From the NCBI GenBank assembly GCA_002842695.1, contig PHDT01000008.1, positions 1 through 64,000 of the forward strand: a stretch of 64,000 nt of DNA, written 5' to 3'. The notes beneath the pieces are model-generated. The model was not told the origin of the DNA, did not search any database, and saw only the letters and a program-made list of their open reading frames with translations. The position numbers and the translations under genes were made by a program. The DNA comes from Bacteroidetes bacterium HGW-Bacteroidetes-10. Its GTDB lineage: Bacteria > Bacteroidota > Bacteroidia > Bacteroidales > UBA932. Shown here in pieces: positions 49,231 to 60,200 of this stretch (positions are counted from its first letter, which is position 1; the number at the start of each line of letters is the position of its first letter).

Positions 49231-50235
49231 ATGAGATACGCTTTTGTAAACAAGGTCCTGCTCTTTCCCTACTATTTCATATTAAGGGCCAGGCACTTCA
49301 TGTACGACACATCAATCCTTAAGTCGAAGAAATTTCCGGTAAAGGTCATTTCTGTAGGTAATATAACAGTTGGAGGCACAGGCAAGACGCCTTACATTGA
49401 ACATCTTTTGAGAGAGATGTCGTCAGAAGAAAGAGTTGCTGTTCTTTCAAGAGGTTACGGCAGGAAATCCAGAGGGTTTCATATTGTCTCCTGTGAAGAC
49501 AAGGTAGCCGCCAGCGGGGACGAACCATTGCAGATTAAACGCAAATTTCCGCACGCAATTGTAGTCGTTGATGAAAAACGCCGTCGCGGGATTGAAAAAT
49601 TACTTGCCTTGCCGGAAGGAGAGAGACCAGCAATTATCCTCCTCGACGATGCTTTCCAGCACAGGTCTGTGATGCCGGACGAAAATATTGTTCTTATTGA
49701 TTCCAGCCGCCCGATAGACGAAGATTGCCTCTTGCCTGTGGGAAGGCTGAGAGATTTGCCGGATCAGATTAAGAGGGCGGGTAAGGTTGTAGTTTCAAAA
49801 TGCCCTCCTGAAATGGAGGCCGGTGACATGTTCATGTGGGAGCAGAGACTAAATCTCTCTCCGGGAACAGAGGTAGAATTTACCTCACTAAGGTATGACG
49901 AGCCTGTCGCAATCTTTCCTGAGGCCGACAAACGCTATGTTTACTCAAAATTTGTAATGATGCTTACCGCAATAGCGAATCCGCAGCACCTCAGATACCA
50001 CCTTCTGAGCCTTTACAAGATTGAGGATCATCTCGAATACAGAGACCATCACAACTTCAGAAGAAGAGATGTAAAGCGCATCAACAACTGGGCAAAAAAT
50101 AACCCTAAATCTCTGATAATGACTACTGAAAAGGATGCTCAGCGGTTAGTCTCTCTCTCAAATCTCTCTGAAGAAGTTAAGAGAAGATTGTTCTACCTTC
50201 CGGTGGTAGTAATAGTTTTGCAAAAAGAAGCCTGA
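49231..50235 (+). CDS. lpxK: Tetraacyldisaccharide 4'-kinase
   Basis: A 334-aa inner-membrane-associated kinase that phosphorylates the lipid A disaccharide. The P-loop region is GNITVGGTGKTP (43-54), followed by LSRGYGRKSRGF and LLDDAFQHR. It proves that the organism makes lipid A. Co-transcribed with dus. Confidence 0.97.
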   Translation: MRYAFVNKVLLFPYYFILRARHFMYDTSILKSKKFPVKVISVGNITVGGTGKTPYIEHLLREMSSEERVAVLSRGYGRKSRGFHIVSCEDKVAASGDEPLQIKRKFPHAIVVVDEKRRRGIEKLLALPEGERPAIILLDDAFQHRSVMPDENIVLIDSSRPIDEDCLLPVGRLRDLPDQIKRAGKVVVSKCPPEMEAGDMFMWEQRLNLSPGTEVEFTSLRYDEPVAIFPEADKRYVYSKFVMMLTAIANPQHLRYHLLSLYKIEDHLEYRDHHNFRRRDVKRINNWAKNNPKSLIMTTEKDAQRLVSLSNLSEEVKRRLFYLPVVVIVLQKEA

Positions 50236-50766
50236 AAATGAGAGTTATAACAAAATATAACCTCGATACTTTTCATGCAGAACTGAGCAAAGTAATCAAG
50301 GCACTTTATTAATAGGTATAGCATTTTCGGACACCAACCATGGTTAGCGAATTAACCAGTTAATGTTACATTTTAACAATATCAAGTTTGTCAAACTGAT
50401 AAATTGTCTGTAAACAGTTGTTTTTTATATTAAATAACTCTCTTTTATATGGCCGTTGTTATTCTTAATTATATTTTAAAAGTGTTATAAAAGTTTAAAA
50501 TGTCTGAAATTCAGCCTCTAGCATACTAAGTTTTTGTTCTGAATCGGAATATTGAATATTCATTTTGTAACAATCATTAACTAAATAGTTGAAAATTAGA
50601 GGAGAAAAATTCACTTTTATTATAAACTGTAATCGAATCTCTTTTTTACATATTAAATGCAATCTAGTATCACTTTTTTTTTATACTTTTGCGAATGTGC
50701 TTTTGCATTCACATAAACAAGTGATAAAACCACTAAAAAAATTATTAACCTAAAATTCTTAAACTC
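50236..50766. other. 531-bp AT-rich intergenic region before the first susC gene
   Basis: No gene of confidence lies here. A 24-codon frame (50238-50312) follows lpxK but matches nothing I know. The last 80 bp hold a TACTTTTG -7 element (50684-50691) without a good -33 TTTG, and GAATG...CATTC near 50693-50710 can form a small hairpin in the susC leader. Confidence 0.5.
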
Positions 50767-53700
50767 ATGCATGTTTCAAAGAAAGGAAGCCAGTTAGCGC
50801 GCAAAGTGCTATCGGTTTTTGCCCTCCTGCTCATTGCAGGCACGATGTGGGCTCAGAACATCAAGGTTACCGGAGTTGTTACAGATGAGAGAGGCGAGCC
50901 CATTATTGGAGCTAGCGTTCTCATTCAGGGAACAAGGACCGGTGAAGCTGCAGATCTTGATGGTAAATTCACAATGAATGTACCAGGAAACGCAGCCCTT
51001 GAGATATCCGCAATTGGATACGAAAAGCAGGTAATTCAACTCAGAAACAGAACTACTCTTAAGATAGTTCTAAGAGAAGATGCCGTATTGCTTGAAGAGA
51101 CCGTAATCGTAGGGGAGTTTGGTGTAAAAAGAGCTGCCCGCGCAGTAGGTGGAGCTGTAGAAAGCGTTAGAGGTGCAGAAATTGCTGAATCTGGACGCGA
51201 AAACTTCGTTACAGCACTGCAAGGTCGTGTTGCCGGTGTTCAGATTACCAATTCAACCGGTACCCCTGGTGCCTCGAGTTCGGTACTGATTCGCGGTGCT
51301 ACGTCAATCTCTGGAAATAACCAACCTCTTTACGTTATCGATGGTATTCCTATGAATAACTCGACCTTCAATCCGGTTGGCAACCTTGCCGTTAGATCGG
51401 GTGGAAGTGAAGTTGTAGCTGACCGTGACCTTGACTTCTCAAGCCGTGGTTCAGATATCAACCCTGAGGATATCGAGAGTATGACAATTCTGAAAGGTGC
51501 TGCTGCTGCTGCTCTTTACGGAAGTGATGCATCAAATGGTGCAATCATTATTACTACTAAGAAAGGTAAGTCTGGTCGTGGTGTTGTTCAATACAGCAAC
51601 TACTTCCGTTTAGACAAAGCCTATAACTATCCTCAAGTTCAGACTCAGTATGACAATGGTATGTATGGTGTTACCAACTATTACACTACCAGAAAATTCG
51701 GAGCTCCTTACGAGCAGGGTACTCAGCTTTATGATAACCTTGGAAACTTTTTCCAGACAGGTTTCACACAGAGACATAATGTCTCTTTTGAAGCAGGTAA
51801 CGAAAGTATGACAGTTCGTGCAGGTGCAAGTACAACCAACCAAACAGGTATTGTACCTACATCTGACTATACTCGTACAAATATTACTTTGTCAGGTACT
51901 GCAAAACTTACAAAATGGATGAACATTGAGGCTGCCCTCCAGTACGCAAGTACTACCAATACAAAAGTTGGTAAGGGAACTTCAGGTCCACTCGGAAGAA
52001 CAATGGTATGGCCTCTTACAGACGACATGAGAGTATACCTTAACGAGGCAGGACAAATTCGTTATCCAAACAATTATGCAGACGGAGATATCCTAAACCC
52101 ATATTTCGACCTGTACAAAAACAAGAACTACGATACATCAGAGCGTTTTATCTCTAATCTCGTGGCAAACTTTACACCTATTAAGGACCTCCTTATCCGT
52201 GCACAGATTGGTCTTGACGTGAGCAGCTCTGTTTATCAGATTGTTCGTCACCCTGAGTGGTCATACAACCGTAATGGTAAAGGTACTTACGACCAGTCAA
52301 ACGTAAACCAGTCAAACCCAACAATCAACTTGATTGCTTCGTACAAGAAAGAGGTTGGTAAGTTTAATGCATCTGCAATGGTTGGATATCACCAGCTGGA
52401 ATCGGCAAACAGCACACTTGCTGTTCACGGTGAAAACTTCCTTGTTCCAGATTTTCAGTCAATTGCAAACTGCGATATTACAACCCTGGTTAACAGAACA
52501 AACACTTACAAAAGACGTCTGCAAGCTGTTTCAGGATCACTTGAGCTTTCATACAACAACATGGCTTTCGTTACAGCCCGTGTAAGAAATGACTGGTCAT
52601 CCACACTTCCAATTGATAACAACACATATTTCTATCCCGGCATTGATGCCAGCTTTATTCTCTCAGAGCTTCCTTTCATCAAGGCTCATTCTGAGACATT
52701 CAGCTACATTAAACTAAGGGGTTCGGTTGCTCAGGTAGGTAAGGATGCTCCACCGCTCTCAATTTATCCATCACTTGAAACTACCTCAACAACTGCCGGT
52801 GGTTACAGATATGGCTTTACCGGTCCAAACCTCAGTCTTCGTCCGGAGATGAATACTGCATGGGAAGTTGGTCTGGAGGCTCGTTTGTTCCGCAACCGTG
52901 TAGATGTTGACCTTGCTTACTATAATACATTCTCAGAAGATCAGATTATTACCGGTTTCCGTATGAGTTACGCAACAGGTTTCGTTCTCAATAATATGAA
53001 CGTTGGTTCATTCAAAACAAGTGGTGTTGAGATGAGAATCGCTGGTGATATCGTAAAGAATCGTGACTGGGTAGTTAACCTCTCAGTGAACGCAAGTAAG
53101 AACTGGAGTCAGGTAACAAAACTGCCTGAAAACGTATCTGAATACTATAATGCATACACTTGGGTATCTGGAAACATCCGTAATGGTATTAAAGTAGGTC
53201 ATCCTATTACTACAATTACCGGTCAGGACTTCCAGAGAAACGCAAATGGTGATGTACTTATTGATCAGTCAACAGGTCTTCCTCTTGTTTCAGGCGCATG
53301 GTCTGTTCTTGGAGACAGGGAACCGGATCTTAAGTTTGGTTTCATGGGAACAGTTAAATACAAAAACTTCTCACTTTCTGCACTTTTTGATGGTCGTCTA
53401 GGCGCAACCGTTGTAAACGGAACAAAACGCTGGATGATGCAAAACGGTTACAGCGAGGAGTCAATTGATATGAGAAATGCAGGTCCAAAGGTGTTTACAG
53501 GTGTACTTAAAGATGGTCTTGAAAATTCAGAGACTCCTACCGTTAACACAATTGGTGTAAAACTTGGTGATATTCAGTACGGTTATGCAGGAGCAGACCC
53601 GGATTGGATTGAAACAGGTGTTAATTACCTGAGAATGGCAGAGCTTCGTGCTTCTTACAACCTTGACAGAAAATGGCTATCAAAGGCAACCAAGGGAATC

Positions 53701-53883
53701 CTGTCGGCAGCTTCAATTTTTGCTACCGGAACTGACCTGTTTGTTTTGACAAACTACTCTGGTATCGACGTAGTCGGTAACTCAAACTCGGCAGCACTCG
53801 GCGGAACCGGCGGAGTAGGCTTCGATATGATGGCCATTGCGGCCCCACGAGGACTATCTTTTGGTGTAAACGTAACATTTTAA
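50767..53883 (+). CDS. SusC/RagA-type TonB-linked outer-membrane transporter, copy 1
   Basis: A 1038-aa transporter. A signal peptide ends near MWAQ (residue 29); the carboxypeptidase-like N-terminal domain (VTGVVTDERGEPIIGASVLI) is followed by the plug with LQGRVAGVQITNS, SSVLIRGATSISG, and LKGAAAAALYGSDASNGAIIITTKKG, then a barrel ending GLSFGVNVTF. It forms the pore of a SusCD pair with the next gene, 10 bp away, taking up oligomers. No nearby glycoside hydrolase, so the substrate may be peptide or another glycan. Confidence 0.95.
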   Translation: MHVSKKGSQLARKVLSVFALLLIAGTMWAQNIKVTGVVTDERGEPIIGASVLIQGTRTGEAADLDGKFTMNVPGNAALEISAIGYEKQVIQLRNRTTLKIVLREDAVLLEETVIVGEFGVKRAARAVGGAVESVRGAEIAESGRENFVTALQGRVAGVQITNSTGTPGASSSVLIRGATSISGNNQPLYVIDGIPMNNSTFNPVGNLAVRSGGSEVVADRDLDFSSRGSDINPEDIESMTILKGAAAAALYGSDASNGAIIITTKKGKSGRGVVQYSNYFRLDKAYNYPQVQTQYDNGMYGVTNYYTTRKFGAPYEQGTQLYDNLGNFFQTGFTQRHNVSFEAGNESMTVRAGASTTNQTGIVPTSDYTRTNITLSGTAKLTKWMNIEAALQYASTTNTKVGKGTSGPLGRTMVWPLTDDMRVYLNEAGQIRYPNNYADGDILNPYFDLYKNKNYDTSERFISNLVANFTPIKDLLIRAQIGLDVSSSVYQIVRHPEWSYNRNGKGTYDQSNVNQSNPTINLIASYKKEVGKFNASAMVGYHQLESANSTLAVHGENFLVPDFQSIANCDITTLVNRTNTYKRRLQAVSGSLELSYNNMAFVTARVRNDWSSTLPIDNNTYFYPGIDASFILSELPFIKAHSETFSYIKLRGSVAQVGKDAPPLSIYPSLETTSTTAGGYRYGFTGPNLSLRPEMNTAWEVGLEARLFRNRVDVDLAYYNTFSEDQIITGFRMSYATGFVLNNMNVGSFKTSGVEMRIAGDIVKNRDWVVNLSVNASKNWSQVTKLPENVSEYYNAYTWVSGNIRNGIKVGHPITTITGQDFQRNANGDVLIDQSTGLPLVSGAWSVLGDREPDLKFGFMGTVKYKNFSLSALFDGRLGATVVNGTKRWMMQNGYSEESIDMRNAGPKVFTGVLKDGLENSETPTVNTIGVKLGDIQYGYAGADPDWIETGVNYLRMAELRASYNLDRKWLSKATKGILSAASIFATGTDLFVLTNYSGIDVVGNSNSAALGGTGGVGFDMMAIAAPRGLSFGVNVTF

Positions 53884-53893
53884 TTGATTTAGA

Positions 53894-55675
53894 GTGATGA
53901 AAAAAATAATATTATCATTAGCTATACTTCTTGCCATTGGAACTTCATGTACGAAGTGGCTGGATGTTAACAAAAACGTGGATGCACCAGACTGGGTTCC
54001 ACCGATTCTCAGATTGGCACCTACAATGGCTGCATACGAGGGTATCGGATATGACCTGCGTGCATTAGCTCCTATGATGCAATATTTCGGGGGAACCGGA
54101 TATGCATCAGTATTTGGAATGCACACATACTATTCTGGTAGTGATGCTGGCGGAGAGGCCTGGAGAATGGTATACTGGCTCCAGGGTATGAACACAGAGG
54201 CTATTATTGATGACGGCCGCGAGCGAGGAGAATACACTCTTGCAGGTATTGGACTGGCTATGAAAGCATACTCTTGGCACATAATCTCTTCAATTCACGG
54301 AGATCTTCCTGTTGAGGATGCGTTTGTTCCCGGACTTCTCTCTCACGACTACGATACTCAGGAGTATGCATTCCAGAGAGTAAGATCGTGGGCAAGACAG
54401 GCAATTGCAGAATTTGATAAAACAGATGCAAATGCATATCCTACACTGGCAAAGAATGACCTGATTTATCAGGGAGACGCTTCAAAATGGAGAAAATTTG
54501 CATATGCTGTTCTCGCAAGAAACTACATTGCAATGTCAGGAAAAGATGCAAAATATCTTGACTCGGCAATTGCATGTGCAGACCAGTCATTTGCAAGCTC
54601 AGGTGATGATGCTTCATTCAGATTTGACGCAACCGGTATTTCTGTAAATTCAAACTTCTTTGGAGTTCTTCGCTCAAATATTGGTATGACCTATTCTCAA
54701 TCTGACTATATGGTTCAGCTTATGACAGGAACTATTCCTAATTATAACTCAGAAGGTGCAATTGAGGGACTTATTCCTAACCAGATTATTACCGATACTG
54801 CAACTCTAGATCCAAGAGCAATTCTTATGTTTGGTTCTCGTGACACTATGCCTGCAGATCAAAGCGCAATAACCAAGGGAACTTTCAAGTTCACCGGTTA
54901 CAGACAAGGTTATAGTGTTGGTACATCAGTATATGGCTTGACTAGCTCAGCTACTGCTACTACTTCTGGTACAGGCAGATGGTTGTTCAGAGATGATGCA
55001 AAATGGCCACTGACTACTTATGCTGAAGTTCAGTTTGTTAAGGCTGAGGCTCAATTCCGTAAAGGAATGAAAGCAGAGGCTCTTGCAACCTTCAAAAAGG
55101 CTGTTGCAGGACATTTTGACTGGATGAAAACACTTATTGTTCCTGGCACAGTTGTAAGAAACTCAGCAGGAAAGCAGACATCTGTAATAGGTGATAAAAT
55201 TTCAACAGCAAGATTTAATCAACTTGCATCTGAGTACCTTAACAGTAAATTTGTTAACAATCTTCCTTTGGAGGAGTTCTCTTTGTCACACATTATGATG
55301 CAGAAATATGTATCTATGTATCCATGGAGTCTTGATACATGGAATGACCTGCGCAGATACCATTATGACCTTAAACTGGGTGCTTCAGGTGTACCTGAGT
55401 CAGGAGTTTCGTGGACTACAGACAATGTATACCATAAAGAGAACAGTGATGTTAACAGAATCTACAAAGGATTCTATCTTCCACCTGCAGACGTTCAGAA
55501 CAGACGTGCGAAGTTTGGTGCTATTAACCAGGGTTCTCCTTGTTACCGCCTGCGTCCGCGTTACAACTCGGAATATATGTGGAACATGCCTTCTTTGAAG
55601 AAGATTACTCCTATCGCAGGTGATGCAGAAAACTACCATACATCCATTGTTTGGTTTGCACAACCAGGTAATTAA
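53894..55675 (+). CDS. SusD/RagB-type surface lipoprotein, copy 1
   Basis: A 593-aa lipoprotein with lipobox GTSC (Cys19). The W-L-D-V-N-K-N-V-D-A-P start and the many-helix SusD-like fold with WRKFAYAVLARNYIAMSGK (about 200) match the SusD_2-type group. It binds ligand over the SusC channel. The C-terminal part has PWSLDTWNDLRRYHYD, a normal SusD end-motif. It lies between susC and the DUF4397 gene with 10- and 2-bp gaps, so all are in one operon. Confidence 0.92.
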   Translation: MMKKIILSLAILLAIGTSCTKWLDVNKNVDAPDWVPPILRLAPTMAAYEGIGYDLRALAPMMQYFGGTGYASVFGMHTYYSGSDAGGEAWRMVYWLQGMNTEAIIDDGRERGEYTLAGIGLAMKAYSWHIISSIHGDLPVEDAFVPGLLSHDYDTQEYAFQRVRSWARQAIAEFDKTDANAYPTLAKNDLIYQGDASKWRKFAYAVLARNYIAMSGKDAKYLDSAIACADQSFASSGDDASFRFDATGISVNSNFFGVLRSNIGMTYSQSDYMVQLMTGTIPNYNSEGAIEGLIPNQIITDTATLDPRAILMFGSRDTMPADQSAITKGTFKFTGYRQGYSVGTSVYGLTSSATATTSGTGRWLFRDDAKWPLTTYAEVQFVKAEAQFRKGMKAEALATFKKAVAGHFDWMKTLIVPGTVVRNSAGKQTSVIGDKISTARFNQLASEYLNSKFVNNLPLEEFSLSHIMMQKYVSMYPWSLDTWNDLRRYHYDLKLGASGVPESGVSWTTDNVYHKENSDVNRIYKGFYLPPADVQNRRAKFGAINQGSPCYRLRPRYNSEYMWNMPSLKKITPIAGDAENYHTSIVWFAQPGN

Positions 55676-55677
55676 TA

Positions 55678-56550
55678 ATGAACTTTTTAAAAAGAATGAC
55701 AATGAAAAAAATATTTTCAATATTATCAGTAGTATCATTGTTTTTGCTGGCATCGTGCGAGAAAAATGTTTTGAGCTATCAGGCATCTGATCTTGATGTG
55801 ACCACAAAAGCACAGATAAGACTGGTTTACGATTTGCCGGTAGTTGCCGCAACTGCTCAAAATATCACGCTGCTTAAATACAACGATCAGACGGTATCTC
55901 AAATATCAACTGCTTTGGGAAATATTTTCCCTAACAGTACTGCCAAATACCATGTTCTTCCTATTGGTGCAAACAAGGTTGAAGCATTTAAGGGCGCTGC
56001 AAAAGATCAGCTTGTATACAGCAACACATTCAATGTGCCTGCGGGTAAGTGGAGTGCGTTTGTATACAATGCAAATGAAGCTCCTCTTATGGTTCAGGAT
56101 CCTGAAGAGTATGAGACCGGTCATCCATGGACAGACACAGTTACCTATATCCGTTTCGTGAATTTGCTTTATCAGGCAGATGGCGTTACTCCTTATGGTA
56201 AGGTTTATCTCAAAGGAAGAAGAGCAGCTACACAACCAAACATCAATACCTATGACTATATTGACATAGCTGAGTGTGATTTTAAAGAGTCATCTGGCTA
56301 CATTCCGTACACTCTGAAAAGAAACGGAATTGCAATCTGGTCTGGTACAGAAACTGGTCTTGCATTTGTTCTCTTTAACGAAAATGGTGAGCAACTGAAG
56401 GTATTTACATCTGCCGGAGCTTTAATTGATTATGCTGCTACAGGCTATTCGATGACAAAGGGTGTAAACTATATTTTCCACCTAAACGGTAAAATGGGTG
56501 CCGCATACAGTTCTCAGTCTGTTCGTCTGAGTACAATTGCTGTAAACTAA
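55678..56550 (+). CDS. DUF4397-like lipoprotein
   Basis: A 290-aa lipoprotein with lipobox LLASC. Two beta-sandwich segments (AQIRLVYDLPVVAATAQN and VTYIRFVNLLYQADGVTPYG) resemble DUF4397 repeats. The longest reading starts at 55678, 2 bp after the SusD stop; an in-frame ATG at 55702 (MKKIFSILSVVSLFLLASC) is an equally good start. Probably a surface accessory protein of the SusCD complex. Confidence 0.7.
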   Translation: MNFLKRMTMKKIFSILSVVSLFLLASCEKNVLSYQASDLDVTTKAQIRLVYDLPVVAATAQNITLLKYNDQTVSQISTALGNIFPNSTAKYHVLPIGANKVEAFKGAAKDQLVYSNTFNVPAGKWSAFVYNANEAPLMVQDPEEYETGHPWTDTVTYIRFVNLLYQADGVTPYGKVYLKGRRAATQPNINTYDYIDIAECDFKESSGYIPYTLKRNGIAIWSGTETGLAFVLFNENGEQLKVFTSAGALIDYAATGYSMTKGVNYIFHLNGKMGAAYSSQSVRLSTIAVN

Positions 56551-56555
56551 TTGCT

Positions 56556-57062
56556 ATGAAAAGATTATTATTGCTAACCCTAATGTTAACTCTTGCAGTT
56601 GCTGCCGGGTATTCTCAAAACAAAAAGGCAGAGAAAGAGGCTGCTGCGCTGGCCATGTTCGAAAAGGCCAAAGCTGCAATTGAAGCTAAAGACTTTGTTA
56701 TTGTGCCGGATAGTTATGAGACCAGCAATGGTACCCTTGAAAATAATAATGATGATGCGAACTTCCTCTCTTCTGAGGGGGAGTTCCTCTATCTTCAGGG
56801 AGCTATTATTTGCGGTAACAGCTACACAAACCGTGCAACTGCAACTTCAGTTGAGCAAAAGCTTGATAAAAAGGGCAATTACAGTGTGGTTATGCAAATA
56901 ACCGGAACTCAAATACAGGCAAAAGTTGAGATCTTTCTAAGGAAGGGTGGAAATTATGCCGAGGTTATTGTAACTCCTTCAAGAGGCACAGTAAGAAGGT
57001 TTTCCGGCGAAGTTACTTTGAGATCTGAGTCAAAATATTACAAGAGACCAAACGTAGTGTAA
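56556..57062 (+). CDS. DUF4251 domain secreted protein
   Basis: A 168-aa protein with a signal peptide (MKRLLLLTLMLTLAVAAGYS). The remainder (FEKAKAAIEAKDFVIVPDSY, NFLSSEGEFLYLQGA, then GNYSVVMQITGTQIQAKVEI) matches the layout of DUF4251 proteins. Function is unknown. It is the last gene before a strong terminator, 5 bp after the DUF4397 gene. Confidence 0.8.
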   Translation: MKRLLLLTLMLTLAVAAGYSQNKKAEKEAAALAMFEKAKAAIEAKDFVIVPDSYETSNGTLENNNDDANFLSSEGEFLYLQGAIICGNSYTNRATATSVEQKLDKKGNYSVVMQITGTQIQAKVEIFLRKGGNYAEVIVTPSRGTVRRFSGEVTLRSESKYYKRPNVV

Positions 57063-57082
57063 TTATACCCGATAATTATTTT

Positions 57083-57113
57083 AAAAAGCGTCGCCAAAAG
57101 CGACGCTTTTTTT
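57083..57113 (+). terminator. Terminator of the first SusCD operon
   Basis: The arms 57083-57094 and 57100-57111 (AAAAAGCGTCGC / GCGACGCTTTTT) form a perfect 12-bp stem with a 5-nt loop and a T run. It ends the transcript after the DUF4251 gene. Confidence 0.88.
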
Positions 57114-57142
57114 GTTTTCGGTATGAAAAAATACTAATTTTA
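57111..57142 (+). promoter_or_regulatory. Promoter of the second susC gene
   Basis: TTTG (57111-57114) and TAATTTTA (57135-57142) are 20 bp apart. The -7 element has one mismatch to TAnnTTTG. The -33 TTTG lies in the T run of the terminator. The leader would be about 100 nt. Confidence 0.5.
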
Positions 57143-57246
57143 CAAGTAACAATGTGAAACTAAATTTCATTTTTTGTTACAATTACTAACCCAAATCGTC
57201 TTTTTTTAATAAGGGAAAGATGGTTTACTAATCTAAAACTAAATTC

Positions 57247-60200
57247 ATGAATTACTCACAAAAAAAGGCCGGGATGATGAGGATGATCATTATGTCGCTT
57301 ATGGCCATTTTCCTTGTGTCTGGAAACATGTTTGCCCAGAGCATCAATGTTAAGGGAAAAGTGGTCGACAAAACGGGGCAACCCCTTGTTGGTGTTACTG
57401 TTATCATTGATGGCACCAGGACAGGTGTTGCAACAGAACTGGACGGAACGTATTCGATTACTGCTCCGGCCACTGCTGTTCTTCGATTCACTGCAATAGG
57501 AATGGAAGATTTAAAGGAGCAGATCAACAACCGTAATGTTATTAATGTTACTATGAATGAGTCTTCAATTTTTCTTGACGACGTTGTGGTAACAGCCCTT
57601 GGAATTAAAAAGGAGAGAAAGGCACTGGGATATGCAGTATCCGACATCAAGTCCGAGGAACTGATGAAGAATAAGTCAGCAAACCCAATCTCTTCTCTTT
57701 CAGGTAAGATTGCCGGTGTTAACATCACTCAATCTTCCGGAGCTGCAGGTGCTGGTGCGCAGATTATTCTTCGCGGAGGTACATCAGGCTCTGAAGGTAA
57801 AGACAATCAACCTTTGTTTGTAGTGGATGGTGTAATTTATGATAACTCTTCAACTCTGGTAGGTAACTCTGGATTTGATGGTTCTTACAAAGCGGCAACC
57901 ACAACTTCAAACCGTATCATGGACATAAATCCTGAGGATATTGAAAACATGTCAATTTTGAAAGGCCCGGCTGCTTCTGCACTTTATGGATCCCGGGCTG
58001 CAAATGGAGTTGTCATTATCACTACCAAGAAAGGTAAAGAGGGAGTGGTTGAAGTTAATATTAACTCTAAACTATCTACTTCATGGGTAAAAAGCCTTCC
58101 TGAAGTTCAAACAGAGTACACCAGAGGGTACATGGAAGATCAGTATGATAACCAAAAGAATTATCTGGGAACAGTTTTCAATGATTTCTCATATAGTTCA
58201 TGGGGTGAAAAATCGAATGCGCAGACATTTGACAACATAGGGAACTTCTTTCAGGGAGGTTTGATATATGACCAGAGTGCCAGCATCGCAGGAGGAACAA
58301 AAAACAGTAACTTCTACTTGTCCGGATCTTATTATGATCAACAAGGTCTTGTCCCTCAAACCGGGTATGACAAATATACTTTCCGTTTTAATGGAGAACA
58401 GAGAGCAGGTATTTTCACATTCAATGCAAATGCAGCTTACTCACAAGCTCATACAGACAGAACTTTGACAGCTGCAGGTCTTTATGGTTCACAAGGAACA
58501 GGTGCTCTTTACGGCGTTTACAATTGGTCTCCGTTTGATAATATGTCAAATTATATGAATGAAGACGGATCTCGCTACAGGATGTTCGGTGAAAGGCTTG
58601 ATCCTTGGGAAGAGCGTGACAATCCATATTGGATTATTAATAAAAACAAAATGTTTGATGATACTGATCGTTTTACCGGAAGTTTAAGCGTAAAGGCAGA
58701 TATTGCAGACTGGTGGTTCGTTCAGTACAGACTGGGTATTGACTCATATACTCAGACTAACTCTACTCGTATTGCAGCCAAAGGAGCTATCAAACAAGTA
58801 TGGCAGAATGGTATGATGAGTGACAACAATCTTAGTTTCAAATATATGTCACACAATTTCATATCAAATATGAATAAGAAATTCGGAGACTTTGACCTTA
58901 ATTTGTTACTCGGTGCTGCTACAGATGATACTGAAGCCAATAGTAAATTTATGATGGCCTGGAACTTCTCAGTTCCTGATTTCTATTCATATGCAAATGC
59001 TTCAACAGAGAATAAGCAATTTGCTCGTTCTGCATCTCAAAAGCGATTGGCAGGTGTTTTCGGAGAATTCCGTGCATCCTGGAAGAATATAGTATATATG
59101 ACTGTTACAGGGCGTAATGACTGGACATCAACACTACCTATAGAAAATCGCTCTTACTTCTATCCATCTGTGAGTGGTTCATTTGTATTTACAGAACTTC
59201 TTCCAAAGAATAGCATTCTTACTTTCGGTAAGCTTAGAGCATCTTGGGCTAAGGTGGGTAAAGATACAGGTGCTTATGAAACAAACACCTCTCTTTGGCC
59301 TGTAGGAATATATCTTGGCGGCAAAATTGGTGTCGGTAACTCATGGACACGCGGTAACCCATATATTAAACCGGAAATGACCAAATCAACTGAAATAGGA
59401 GTTGAATTAAGTCTCTTTAAAGATCGTTTACGTGTTGACTATGCATACTATACAAACGACTCTTACAACCAGATTTTGTCTCCTCGCGGCCCTCAGTCTA
59501 CAGGTTATATTTTCTGTTCAATTAATGCAGGAAATGTTTATAACAAAGGTATGGAGTTGACTATATCAGGTACTCCTGTTGAGACCAGAAACCTGAAGTG
59601 GGATGTGGCATTGAATGTCGCAGGTAACCGTGGTACTCTTGATGGTCTTCCTGCAGGTATGGATGTAATGTATGTTACAGATGTTCAGTATGCAGGAGCG
59701 CAAGCCGCTTCTTTCAACGGTGGTAATTTTATGGCTATCGCTGGTACTCAGTGGAAGAGATATAAATATAATCCAGAAGATGCAAACTCTATAAAAGAGC
59801 TTGATGGGAAACTTCTTCTAGATGCAAACGGAATGCCTACCTATACAACTTCATTGTCAGAAGTAGGTAATCGTGAAGCTAAGTTCTCCGGCGGCTTAAA
59901 TAATTCTCTTACATGGAAAAGTTTATCTGTTAACATGTTGTGGGAATTTAGAGTGGGAGGTGACGTTATCAATGGAACACAATATGCTATGACCAATAGC
60001 GGTGTTAGTAAATTCTCAGGTGATGTTCGTAATAGAGAACTTACAGTAACAGGTATTGATGCAAGCGGAAACGCTGTATCCAATACTTGGAGTGCAGATA
60101 ACACTTACATGTTTAATGGCGTAGAGACAAGTGGATATAATATTATTCAAAGTTATTATACATCTTATTATCCAAGAGAAACTGCAAATTATATTACAGA

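Noticed and set aside
50238-50312. A 24-codon frame (MRVITKYNLDTF...) right after lpxK
   Set aside because: Too short, no recognised family, no promoter or Trp-leader-like feature; may be a remnant or chance.
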